Counted from the first letter of the stretch, positions 44,027-51,816 are shown. The stretch is DNA of 64,000 nucleotides from Acidobacteriota bacterium (GCA_003225295.1 QHYZ01000080.1:1-64000), one strand, 5' to 3'. A program made the numbers and translations. The notes: generated by a model not told the origin, from the letters alone.

Positions 44027-44177
44027 CTCTTCGGCTCAATCTCTCAATCTTGGTCGTGGGCTGCTTTGAACGGACGTAGAAAGACAAGAGCCGCCTCAAA
44101 TACATAGGCCGATGACGTCAGGCGATCGGACCCGCGGACCCCAATGATGGCGGCAAACATTTTGCCAAGGTCCCGCT

Positions 44178-44222
44178 CCTGACAAGGGCGAGGTCGGTGG
44201 TTCAAGTCCACCCAGCCCACCA
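44178..44222 (+). repeat. Attachment-site copy 4: degenerate 3' part of tRNA-Ile
   Basis: Matches the tRNA-Ile 3' part with GACAAG for GATAAG in the anticodon loop and one G lost in the acceptor strand (CCCAGCCCACCA). A TTTTGCCAAGG lies just to its left. It separates cassettes 3 and 4; the changes suggest an older copy. Confidence 0.75.
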
Positions 44223-44638
44223 TCAAAATCAGGTCCCACGAATCTCAACCCACAATCCAACCCACACGTCACTGCACCACATGCCGCGCTGCCTTTTTTT
44301 ACTTTCTTCAAGGACAAATTCGGATTGATGCAAAGGACATGATTGGCGGGTGATGTTCGTTACACGAGAAGGGCTACATCTCGAATCCGGCTACCAAAGC
44401 TAAATCTGTTGCATTTACCGAAGAAGGATCGAAGGATCTCGACTGTCGAAAGAATTGGTCGAAAACTTTTTGCACTGAAGTAAACCAACACCCTCCCTGA
44501 TCTCGGCCCGAAAAGGAATCGCCTTCGGACTAGTGCGGTAATCTTACCAGGCATGTTGGCGAGGTCACCTCCACAAGATAAAACTCGGTGAGACCGTTGT
44601 CGACCTGTTGGTTCGCAAATTCTGCCCGCTTCTTTATT
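44223..44638. other. Gene-free start of cassette 4 with type B arm repeats
   Basis: GTCCCAC, then CAACCCAC at 44246-44253 and 44258-44265 (12-nt period), matching the right flank of copy 2 at 12655-12675. The rest up to 44638 shows no supported gene. Confidence 0.5.
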
Positions 44639-45874
44639 TCACCAATTGGTAATCGATCCGTCCGGGCGAAAGTACGTCTGCGCGCGATTGGTGTCGTATT
44701 TCGTTACTTCCAGAATCGGCATTAGCTTGCTCATGTCCAGCTCGACGCCGAGTCCGGGTCTGTCGTTGGGATAGAGCTTTCCGTGCTTAAAATCCAGGCC
44801 GACGGGCACGTGCGGAAGTTCCTTGCCTTCAAAGTTATATTCCATCAGCAGCGGACCCGAGAATGTGCCCAGCGAATTCACCAGCGCCGCAGTGGCAATC
44901 GGCCCGGTGAAGTGAGGCACAATGCCGACAAAATGCGTCTCGCAGATTGCTGCGATTTTCATCATCTCGGTAATGCCTCCCACGTTCGGCAGCGTAGCGC
45001 GAACGTAGTCGATATAGTGGTTCTCCACCAGCGGATTGAAGTCCCAGCGATTCCCCCATTCCTCGCCCGCGGCGATCGGAACCTTTACTAACTTTCGGAG
45101 GCGCGGAAGGTCTTCGCCGAATCCCTCCGCCCGCACAGGATCCTCGACAAACAACGGCGCAAGGCTCTCGATCAGATCGCAACCGCGGATCGCGTCGGAC
45201 AGATCGAATCGCTGATGAAAATCGATGCAGAAATCGCCGTCTTTTCCGACGCCTTCGCGCGCCTGCACGCACTCCTCGTAAAGCTGATTCAGTTTCTGAC
45301 GGGTATTGAAAGTGGTATTCGCGGGCGTGTCAGCCGCGCCCATGCGGAAGGCTCGATAACCGGCCGCGATGGTGGCCGCTGCGCGATCCTTCACGCTCAT
45401 GTCAGGCTTGATGCCAGGGATGATGCCGGCGGTGTTGTAGCATTCACAGTAATTCCGCACCATGCCGCCCAGGATTTCGTGAACCGGCAGCTTCAGCACC
45501 TTGCCTTTGATATCCCACAGGGCCAAATCGAGCGCGCCGAGCGCATGTTCCTTTTCACGCCCAGGCGGATAAAAGAACGACCGCGACATGTCCTGCCATA
45601 AGCGTTCGATATGCTGCGGGTCCTGCCCGATCAGGCGTCCGGCGCACTGCTTCAGCGCATCCGGAAAACCGCCTTCACCGACACCCGTTATTCCCGCCTC
45701 GGTCTCGATAGTCACTACGGTGTCGGCCTGATTGAACAGCGGATTCGGATTGGGTGGCGCGTAAGCCCGTACTCGCGTGATCTTCATCTTGGGCAACGCG
45801 GCTTGCAGCTTCGGGAGATGCGCGAACGCATACACACCCGCGGCCATCCATTTCAGAAATAATCGCCTATTCAT
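44639..45874 (-). CDS. Enolase-superfamily acid-sugar dehydratase (galactonate dehydratase-like)
   Basis: A 411-residue mandelate racemase/muconate lactonizing family protein. The capping domain includes GEGGFPDALKQC. Metal ligands and bases are DFHQRFD (D and H as in galactonate dehydratase), FVEDPV (E), AAGEEWGNRWDF (E) and VPHFTGPIATAA (H). The KxK position reads RAFRMGAAD, so the usual lysine pair is missing, consistent with a dehydratase rather than a racemase. An RR-containing hydrophobic amino end (MNRRLFLKWMAAGVYAFAH) suggests export, odd for this class. GGAG precedes the ATG at 45874. Paired with a DgoK-like kinase. Confidence 0.9.
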   Translation of the reverse strand: MNRRLFLKWMAAGVYAFAHLPKLQAALPKMKITRVRAYAPPNPNPLFNQADTVVTIETEAGITGVGEGGFPDALKQCAGRLIGQDPQHIERLWQDMSRSFFYPPGREKEHALGALDLALWDIKGKVLKLPVHEILGGMVRNYCECYNTAGIIPGIKPDMSVKDRAAATIAAGYRAFRMGAADTPANTTFNTRQKLNQLYEECVQAREGVGKDGDFCIDFHQRFDLSDAIRGCDLIESLAPLFVEDPVRAEGFGEDLPRLRKLVKVPIAAGEEWGNRWDFNPLVENHYIDYVRATLPNVGGITEMMKIAAICETHFVGIVPHFTGPIATAALVNSLGTFSGPLLMEYNFEGKELPHVPVGLDFKHGKLYPNDRPGLGVELDMSKLMPILEVTKYDTNRAQTYFRPDGSITNW

Positions 45875-45935
45875 CGGATCTCCTTCAACAAGCACCGGTC
45901 CCCACTCTAAATCTACTTCCGCGACGCGCCTCGAC

Positions 45936-46976
45936 TTAATCTCTTATTCCCGCAATTCCGGCTTGAAATTGACGATATGCGGAACTGGCAAAGACAATCT
46001 CACGAAGCCCAGCAAGAAATGCCAACGCCCTAACTTCTGGACTGACAACCTTAACGTCATAGTCCTTCTTGAGGATCAGGCGCCAAGCCAACTGCAGATT
46101 GGGCTGGCCGCTCAAAACGATTCTTATGCGACGCGGTGCGAGGAATCCGAGGCTGCGAAAAGCTCGGAGATCGCTCGCCAAGAGAGCGCCCAGGAAAAAG
46201 CTATACAACTCCCGCTGACCATACCGCGAATTCCCCTCAAGCAACCGGGTCATGAAGAGCGCGCGTGATAGACCATAGCGCTGGCTGCATCTGACTCCGC
46301 TTTCGAAGAAGCTCTTCTGCAGCTCCTGCGACCTCAGATCGCGCAACCGGCTCGCCAGGATCGTCTGCGTTCTTAGGACGTACAGTGCTTCCCCAGAAAG
46401 AGTACTGGCCGATCGCACAATTCGACCCCGGGCATCCACCTCGATTGCTTTGGAATGCGACCCCACGTGCAAGAGCAGCCACGGCGCTCCGTGAGTTCGC
46501 GGCTGCGCATTCGCCTGAAATCCCACAATCTCAGTCTCCTCACCCCGAATGACATCGCTGTGTGCCACCTCTGATAATTCACATGGGGCTCTACCGATTC
46601 GCACTCCGGGCACCAAGAAAAATGGCAGCGGACTCACTCGGGCAAAGCTTTTCATTCGTACATTCTCCGCGAGCTTGCCGACGCCGGCGGGAGCAAGGAC
46701 ATGGGGCACTTCTAAAAGCCCCAATTGTGAAGTCAGCATACCAGCCGCCAGCACAAACCTCGGAGGCGATGGTGCTCGTCTCGATAGCGAGCGGAGGGTT
46801 CCGCGCAGCGTGCTTTCAAGCAGTTCGCGGTCGCCGCGGATCGAGGTCTGCCGAACTCCTACAGGATGCTTGGACTCCCGCAGAATCCTGTCATCCTTCA
46901 TAAGCCAAACAGTTGTGTTCGTCGTGCCAGTGTCCACTGCGAAATAGGTCAACTTTTTCTCCCATGTAGCGGTCAT
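45936..46976 (-). CDS. 2-dehydro-3-deoxygalactonokinase (DgoK-like)
   Basis: A 346-residue sugar-acid kinase. It opens with the phosphate-binding YFAVDTGTTNTTVWLMKDDRI and contains FVLAAGMLTSQLGLLEVPHV, VPGVRIG, DVIRGEETEIVGF and LLLHVGSHSKAIEVDARGRI, all DgoK-like. It would phosphorylate 2-keto-3-deoxygalactonate, the product expected from the dehydratase encoded 61 nt downstream. The aldolase of this route is not in the window. No strong ribosome site precedes the ATG at 46976. Confidence 0.88.
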   Translation of the reverse strand: MTATWEKKLTYFAVDTGTTNTTVWLMKDDRILRESKHPVGVRQTSIRGDRELLESTLRGTLRSLSRRAPSPPRFVLAAGMLTSQLGLLEVPHVLAPAGVGKLAENVRMKSFARVSPLPFFLVPGVRIGRAPCELSEVAHSDVIRGEETEIVGFQANAQPRTHGAPWLLLHVGSHSKAIEVDARGRIVRSASTLSGEALYVLRTQTILASRLRDLRSQELQKSFFESGVRCSQRYGLSRALFMTRLLEGNSRYGQRELYSFFLGALLASDLRAFRSLGFLAPRRIRIVLSGQPNLQLAWRLILKKDYDVKVVSPEVRALAFLAGLREIVFASSAYRQFQAGIAGIRD

Positions 46977-47310
46977 AGCGAAGTAATGGACGAACGAATA
47001 CTCTAAACCGGAAACCTGCGAGCGCCGCACCTGATAGGTAAATCAAGGTCGTCCAGCAAGCTATCAACCTCCGCTTGCTCTCATGCATTGTGCCCGTTGA
47101 TTACAAAATCGAGGAAACTCCGCTCAGACTTGGATGCGCCGCCGGGGTACTTGACGCCGATGCGCGTGGAAGGAACGAGTTTCAAGAGGGCACCCATGAC
47201 ATTTTTGACGGTGGCGGAAGTATATCAACACTTCTCAACTGATTAACGCTTATCGGAAATGTGGGTTCCGGTAATCATGCAAGAGGCTGAGTCGCTTATC
47301 CTAGGTTCAC
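46977..47310. other. Intergenic region without supported gene
   Basis: About 330 nt upstream of the DgoK-like gene and divergent from the ankyrin remnant. It should contain the DgoK promoter. No repeats recognised. Confidence 0.35.
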
Positions 47311-47818
47311 ATGACGAGGTCCCCACTAGCCTTGATTTGCTGTGTCGCGCTCCCTGTCCTCGTTGTGCTCGCTTATGTTCGCTGGATCCCACGATCCACG
47401 GCGTCCTGGCAGCAATTGATGTGGGGAGAAGGCATCATCAGGAATCTCATCATCACATCCACCTCCCAGCCCATCCCCTCCCTGTATCACAGTTTGCCGG
47501 AACGGGAATGCCCGCAGCGTGGAGTGTGTGCGTCTGCTCGCTCAAGCCGGAGCGAATGTGAAATGCACACGATAACGAGGGGAATACACCGCTACGTTGA
47601 AGCTTGGCGCGAATCTGAATGCGCGCAACAAGGACGGTGAAACGCCGATCTTTACGACCGTCGATAATGACGTTAAACTGCTAATCATTGGACATGGGGC
47701 TGACCTGACCGTCCGTAACAGCAAGGGCAAGACGGTGATGGAGACCGCCAAAGAAAAAGGGCCTCTTCGACAAGAAGCTCTCCGCAAGACAATTCAAAGT
47801 CCGAACGAGCGTAAGTAG
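47311..47818 (+). pseudogene. Ankyrin-repeat protein remnant
   Basis: An amino-terminal hydrophobic signal (LALICCVALPVLVVLAYVRW) and, in another frame, VECVRLLAQAGANVK, an internal stop, then LKLGANLNARNKDGETPIFT and LLIIGHGADLTVRNSKGKT, three ankyrin repeats. At least one frameshift and one stop separate them. It was probably an exported or membrane-anchored ankyrin protein. Confidence 0.65.
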
Positions 47819-47985
47819 TCGCCTGCGAGGGATTGAGGACCCTTCCCACGGTAGACACGCTTCGAGTTGATGTGAATGTGGCGATACGAGCCAGCCGCTA
47901 CCTCCTTCCATGAAGGCCGGTGAGGGTTCTCTTTCCGAAACACCATATTGCCAACCATTGGGCTCTTCCCATTTGCGTCTATTCA

Positions 47986-48000
47986 TGGCTATAATAGCCA
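47986..48000 (+). promoter_or_regulatory. Operator over the -10 box of the second Phd/PIN operon
   Basis: TGGCTAT-A-ATAGCCA is a perfect dyad containing TATAAT at 47990-47995. It lies 18 nt before the antitoxin ATG, followed by AGAAGGAG. The half-site TGGCTAT also occurs in the promoter of the other Phd/PIN operon near 44014. Confidence 0.6.
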
Positions 48001-48018
48001 CGAAGAAGGAGCAGCCAA

Positions 48019-48309
48019 ATGCGCAGTGTGAATGTGGCGGAACTAAAGAACCGGCTGAGCAAGTACCTTACATTCGCCAAAGGAGGCGAAGAAGTGGTAA
48101 TCCGAGACCGTAATCTCCCGGTGGCCAAACTAGTTCCGTTTTCGGCGGAAGGTGCCGACGATCAGGAACTCGTGTTGGTTGCGGCGGGGAAACTGCGTCT
48201 CCCCAAGGCGCGACTCGATGTAAAGGCGCTCTTGAAGATCCCGACGGGAAGCGTTGCAGGGAACAGGGCGATTCAAGCCGTTCTCGCCGACAGAGAAGAA
48301 GAACTGTGA
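48019..48309 (+). CDS. Phd/YefM-type antitoxin
   Basis: A 96-residue antitoxin beginning MRSVNVAELKNRLSKYLTFAKGGEEVVIRD with the standard YefM/Phd fold and NLPVAKLVPF. The carboxyl half (KARLDVKALLKIPTG) is the toxin-binding tail. GAAGGAG precedes the ATG and a palindromic operator overlaps the -10 box. It overlaps the toxin start by 4 nt. Confidence 0.92.
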   Translation: MRSVNVAELKNRLSKYLTFAKGGEEVVIRDRNLPVAKLVPFSAEGADDQELVLVAAGKLRLPKARLDVKALLKIPTGSVAGNRAIQAVLADREEEL

Positions 48310-48755
48310 AAAAAACGACCGCGTTCTGGGATGCCAGCGCGCTAGTTCCGTTGTGTGTTCACGAAGCCGCGAGTCGTCACGCTCAGTCCCATCTGAGGAG
48401 ATTTGCGCCCGCAGTCTGGTGGGGAAGTCTCGTAGAAGTTCACAGTGCTATTTGCCGCCTCCATCGGGATAGGGAGATAACCGATCTCGACAAACAAGGT
48501 GCGGTGGCACGACTGCGTTTGCTAAACCGTGGGTGGAGGGAAATTCTTCCCGGCGATCAGGTTCGCGATTTGGCGACGCAGTTGCTAGATAAGCATTCCT
48601 TGCGGGCGGCCGATAGCTTGCAACTTGCCGCGTCCTTGGTCTGGTGCGAGCAGCGTCCCTCCAGGAGGAGCTTCATCTGCGGGGACCAGCGATTGGCCAA
48701 AGCCGCAGAGTCAGCTGGATTCTCAGTTCTCGAACTTTCAAGAACTGTTCCCTGA
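48306..48755 (+). CDS. PIN-domain toxin (VapC-like)
   Basis: A 149-residue PIN nuclease starting at a GTG within GTGA shared with the antitoxin stop. Acidic residues: AFWDASALVPL (D), GSLVEVHSAICRL (E), RAADSLQLAASLVW (D) and FICGDQRLAKAA (D). It belongs to the PIN group with LRAADSLQLA, usually partnered by Phd/YefM antitoxins. It is a distinct subfamily from the PIN toxin at 43365. Confidence 0.92.
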   Translation: MKKTTAFWDASALVPLCVHEAASRHAQSHLRRFAPAVWWGSLVEVHSAICRLHRDREITDLDKQGAVARLRLLNRGWREILPGDQVRDLATQLLDKHSLRAADSLQLAASLVWCEQRPSRRSFICGDQRLAKAAESAGFSVLELSRTVP

Positions 48756-48914
48756 ACGAAATATCACGGCTGATATTTAGCAGTGCCTGCGCAGACCTTC
48801 CGGCAGGAGATGGGTCTTCCATGCTGTGGTCTGGGATGCGTCGATGACAACGTAGAGTTGTGTCCATCTTCCAGCGATCCAGTATTCCTAGGCTCGGGAC
48901 CAACGACCGCTACA

Positions 48915-48959
48915 CTGATAAGGGCGCGGTCGGTGGTTCAAGTCCACCCAGGCCCACCA
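48915..48959 (+). repeat. Attachment-site copy 5: 3' part of tRNA-Ile
   Basis: Matches 2408-2452 of the tRNA-Ile gene with the same A-to-C change as copy 3. It is the last copy in the window and closes cassette 4. Before it, ACCGCTACACTGATAAG resembles the left flank of copy 2. Confidence 0.85.
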
Positions 48960-49052
48960 TCAAAATCAGTAAATGCACGACGATTCATGCTTTTCCCTCA
49001 TCTGAGGAATTGTCATCAAAACCCATTTTGCCAACTATTTGCCAACTTTTCG
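48960..49052. repeat. Type A flank right of attachment-site copy 5
   Basis: Similar to 2453-2546, including TTTGCCAAC twice at 49027-49046, 68 nt from the CCA. It shows that either a further element starts here or that this is the sequence that originally followed the tRNA. Confidence 0.6.
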
Positions 49053-49503
49053 GGCAATCAGCGGCCGCTACTTCCAGTGGACTCCCAGGCAGAGTTTCCC
49101 TTCCATAGCCTTGGCATCACCAGCTGACATGCGATGGTCGGTCCTGCACTTGACGCATGCGCTTGGCATTCAACGAACGGGACGGATGATTTTGTTCAAG
49201 ATCATTGCAAACGCCGCACTACTTCCGTGGTGAAAACTCGCCACTGAAGCCGCTAACATTTCGTCCTGCGTAACGAGGTCCCATGAAACCTCATAGCCGG
49301 CTTCCCCAGCCAGTTCTCGAATGAACTCACGTTGCGCTCGTCCGTTTCCCTCACGAAAAGGATGCAAAGCGTTGATCTCGCCAAGGTGGTGAGCGGCGTT
49401 GGCAGAATCTTAGAATCCTTTCCTCGCAACGATTGCTCGCCGGCGAATTGCTGAAAATATATAGGTGCGCATAAATAAATCGACATCACGAGGAAAATGA
49501 GCA

Positions 49504-50064
49504 ATGATGGGCGATATGCGCCCAACATTTGCCAAAGGAAACAAAACCACCAGCTCTATGCTGCTGGGACTTCGACGCCAGGCACAGAAGGATAAGGAGC
49601 CGCGCCTAGTCCTCCGTATCCAGGGAATTCTGATGAGCCTGGAAGAGCACACCACGGGAGAAATAGCCAGCCACCTCAAGGTGCATCGCAGTACGGTTCC
49701 GCTGTGGATCGATCACTGGAATCGGCATGGTCAGAAAGGCTTATGGGAGGGACATCGGAGCGGGCGGCCCAGCGGTCTAGGCCCGGTGGAACGGGAGAAA
49801 CTGTGCGACATTTTAGATAGCGGGCCGGTGGCTTACGGTTTGGAAACCGGGATCTGGACCAGTCCGCTGGTCGGCCAAGTCATCCAAGAGGAATTCGGAC
49901 AACGGTATCACCCCGGGCATGTGCGCAAACTGCTCCGGCACTTGGGCTACTCCGTGCAACGCCCTACCACTCGACTGGTGCAGGCCGATCTGAAACAAAA
50001 GCGCAAATGGGTACGCTACACCTACCCGAATCTAAAAAAAACGCCAAAAGCGAAGGCGCGGTGA
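49504..50064 (+). CDS. IS630 transposase, DNA-binding frame (orfA)
   Basis: A 186-residue frame with helix-turn-helix segments (EEHTTGEIASHLKVHRSTVP and a winged part around GYSVQRPTTRLVQADLKQKRK). It carries the terminal-repeat-binding half of the transposase and stops at 50064. A run of eight A at 50034-50041 lies in the overlap with the catalytic frame, which is in -1 register, so programmed frameshifting probably makes the full protein. Confidence 0.88.
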   Translation: MMGDMRPTFAKGNKTTSSMLLGLRRQAQKDKEPRLVLRIQGILMSLEEHTTGEIASHLKVHRSTVPLWIDHWNRHGQKGLWEGHRSGRPSGLGPVEREKLCDILDSGPVAYGLETGIWTSPLVGQVIQEEFGQRYHPGHVRKLLRHLGYSVQRPTTRLVQADLKQKRKWVRYTYPNLKKTPKAKAR

Positions 50065-50585
50065 TTGTTTTCGAAGACGAGGCTTCGTTTCGGCAGACGC
50101 CCACCCTGCATGCCACCTGGGCCAAGCGTGGCAGCCAGCCGCAGATTCCCACGCTGGGGCAACGCCATACCCAGAAGATCTTTGGAGCGGTCCGTTTGCA
50201 CAACGCCGATTTCATCTACCTCCATCAGGAAGATAACTTTCAATGGGAGACCTATCTGGCTTTCGTGGAGCAGGTGGTGGTGCCCGCCTTCTACCGCCGC
50301 CGTCACCGCATCTACTTGATTCAAGACAATGCCACGTATCACACCAAGCCGGAAGTCTCTCACTGGTTCCGAGCGAACCGCAGATATGTGAAAGTGTTCC
50401 CGCTCCCGCCCTACTGGCCGGAACTGAATGCGACCGAACGCATCTGGAACTACACGCGCAAATACGTCACTCACAATCGGTTCTTTGAACGACCGCAAGA
50501 TCTTTGTGACGCGCTCTTCGGCAGGTTCGATTACGTGCGGCACCATCCACAAGAGATCGAAGGCCTACTTCGTCCTTTTTTTTAA
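50007..50585 (+). CDS. IS630 transposase, DDE catalytic frame (orfB)
   Basis: A 192-residue frame with the DDE superfamily-endonuclease fold: VIVFEDEASFRQ (first D), YLIQDNATYHT (second D) and YWPELNATERIWN (E). It is in -1 register to orfA and overlaps it. Independent starts are weak, so translation by frameshifting at the A8 run is likely. It ends 32 nt before the right terminal repeat. Confidence 0.88.
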   Translation: MGTLHLPESKKNAKSEGAVIVFEDEASFRQTPTLHATWAKRGSQPQIPTLGQRHTQKIFGAVRLHNADFIYLHQEDNFQWETYLAFVEQVVVPAFYRRRHRIYLIQDNATYHTKPEVSHWFRANRRYVKVFPLPPYWPELNATERIWNYTRKYVTHNRFFERPQDLCDALFGRFDYVRHHPQEIEGLLRPFF

Positions 50586-50926
50586 TTCACATGTCGAATT
50601 ACTTATGCGCGCCTATATAGCTTCTGCAGTTCCGGTCCGATGTGCTCCGGTCGAGCGAAAAAGGAATTACCCTTGGCGATGGGAACCGTGCGGAATTCTC
50701 CGGCCCAGGCGAACACATCCTGAAATAGATACCGATGGATATGCCTCAAATGATCTGAATCAAAGGATGCGCGAATTGGGTTTTCGTGCAGCTCAAGGAG
50801 TCGTGCGAAGAAATGGTCACTTTCAAATTGGCTCAGGCGGTTTGCATCGCGAATATCGGCAAGGTTGCGGAGGACGGGAGGTATCCGCGTAGAGATAGGG
50901 ATCACCTTGAATGTTAGCTTCTTCGC

Positions 50927-51136
50927 TCAATCCCGAGGGTAGAGGCGCCTAACAGCTGCAGTGAGCTGCTTGGCTTTGAGCCGGCCCTCGATGTATTCGT
51001 TCGCCAGCGCCTTTACTTCCTTGCTAGGAGCTGGGTCCTCGAGTCGTAGTGTGGCGAGCGCCTCGCGCACACTTCTCTTGCGTTTGGCACGCGAAGAAGC
51101 ATCGAGGCGTTTACGAGGGACGGTGGTAGTGCTCAT
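50927..51136 (-). CDS. VbhA-like antitoxin of the Fic toxin
   Basis: A 69-residue basic protein. [19 protein letters not shown] resembles the class I Fic-inhibiting helix: TLRLED fits the (S/T)xxxE(G/N) motif with D in the last place. It is followed by [19 protein letters not shown], the remaining helices of a VbhA-like antitoxin. It lies immediately upstream of fic, its stop overlapping the fic TTG. It remains intact while fic is broken. AGAGGAC precedes the ATG. Confidence 0.75.
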
Positions 51137-51237
51137 CCGGGTCCTCTGTGAATGCCCTTATCTTGCACCAGCCACCATAAGAAACCATGGACGGTCTTTG
51201 GGGCTGCCTTCCCGATTCGCCTCGTACTAGTTAGCCT

Positions 51238-51816
51238 CTAAGGGTCGTAACTCTTCGGATGACTCGATTCCGTATCCCGCCGCCGCCGTTCGTTTGCGGT
51301 TTCGATCTTCTGAGTCATCCGCACGTTGATTTCGTCAAAATGCCAAGGACTAAATTCATGAGTGTCAACTCCAACGTCCATGGAAGGCAAAATCTCGCTT
51401 TCCGGCAGCCTGCCGTGTGAATGTCCGTAAAGATGCCATGCGCCGTGAGAAGACTGATTCCATACTCTCATCGCATAATGACAAAGGACAATTCGTTGGC
51501 CGTTAAGCGATACTTCTGCGAGATCGTTGAGCCAGGAAAACTCCTGAATCAGTTTGCGCGTGTCTTTGTCGTGATTTCCGGGGACCCCAAATATCTTCTT
51601 GCAGCGAATTTGCCTTCGAAGCTCGGCAGCTCGCGCTTTCGGCCCCATACAAAAATCCCCAAGGAAGTACAGAATGTCATTCGCTTTTACGCAAGCGTTC
51701 AGGCGTTCAATAATCGTATGATTCATCTCCTCAACGGCTTCAAAAGGGCGATTGCAGTACTGAATAATGTTCTTGTGCCCCAGATGAAAATCAGCAGTGA
51801 ACCAAATGTTTGGCAT
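51238..51816 (-). CDS. Calcineurin-like metallophosphoesterase
   Basis: A 192-residue phosphoesterase. Metal-binding motifs appear in order: WFTADFHLGHKNII (DxH), YFLGDFCMGP (GD), GVPGNHDKD (GNHD), VLCHYAMRVW (H) and LYGHSHGRLP (GHSHG). Proteins of this size and sequence are frequent on phages and mobile elements. Substrate unknown; possibly a nucleotide or phosphodiester. It is a single-gene unit within the mobile-type region. Confidence 0.92.
   Translation of the reverse strand: MPNIWFTADFHLGHKNIIQYCNRPFEAVEEMNHTIIERLNACVKANDILYFLGDFCMGPKARAAELRRQIRCKKIFGVPGNHDKDTRKLIQEFSWLNDLAEVSLNGQRIVLCHYAMRVWNQSSHGAWHLYGHSHGRLPESEILPSMDVGVDTHEFSPWHFDEINVRMTQKIETANERRRRDTESSHPKSYDP

Larger units (their letters stand above)
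49460..50617 (+). mobile_element. IS630-type insertion sequence inside fic
   Basis: The ends are imperfect inverted repeats of about 27 nt: TATAGGTGCGCATAA at the left (from 49460) and the complement of TATAGGCGCGCATAA at the right (to 50617). TA dinucleotides flank both, as expected of IS630/Tc1 elements that target TA. It carries two overlapping transposase frames read rightward, opposite to fic. The flanking gene pieces can be rejoined, so the insertion is fairly recent. Confidence 0.85.
49170..50930 (-). pseudogene. Fic/Doc AMPylase toxin gene, broken by an IS and two frameshifts
   Basis: Pieces of one fic gene can be followed. A TTG at 50930 overlapping the antitoxin stop gives [17 protein letters not shown]; an extra C near 50876-50878 shifts the frame before LRNLADIRDANRLSQFE and HRYLFQDVFAWAGEFRTV. 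The gene is cut after FARPEHIGPELQKLYR by the IS630-type element (49460-50617). Beyond it LAGEQSLRGKDSK is out of frame with the catalytic part GEINALHPFREGNGRAQREF (a second shift near 49401-49415). The HPFREGNGRAQR catalytic motif itself is intact. Such a gene cannot make active Fic. Confidence 0.8.

Noticed and set aside
44044-44226. Minus-strand frame with GWVDLNHRPRP
   Set aside because: Same artefact, antisense of attachment-site copy 4.
48673-48903. Frame over the end of the PIN toxin and attachment flank
   Set aside because: Overlaps a well-supported toxin gene and shows no protein-like features.
12584-48959. Extra tRNA-Ile genes at the four fragments
   Set aside because: They lack the 5' acceptor strand and D arm, so they cannot fold as tRNA.
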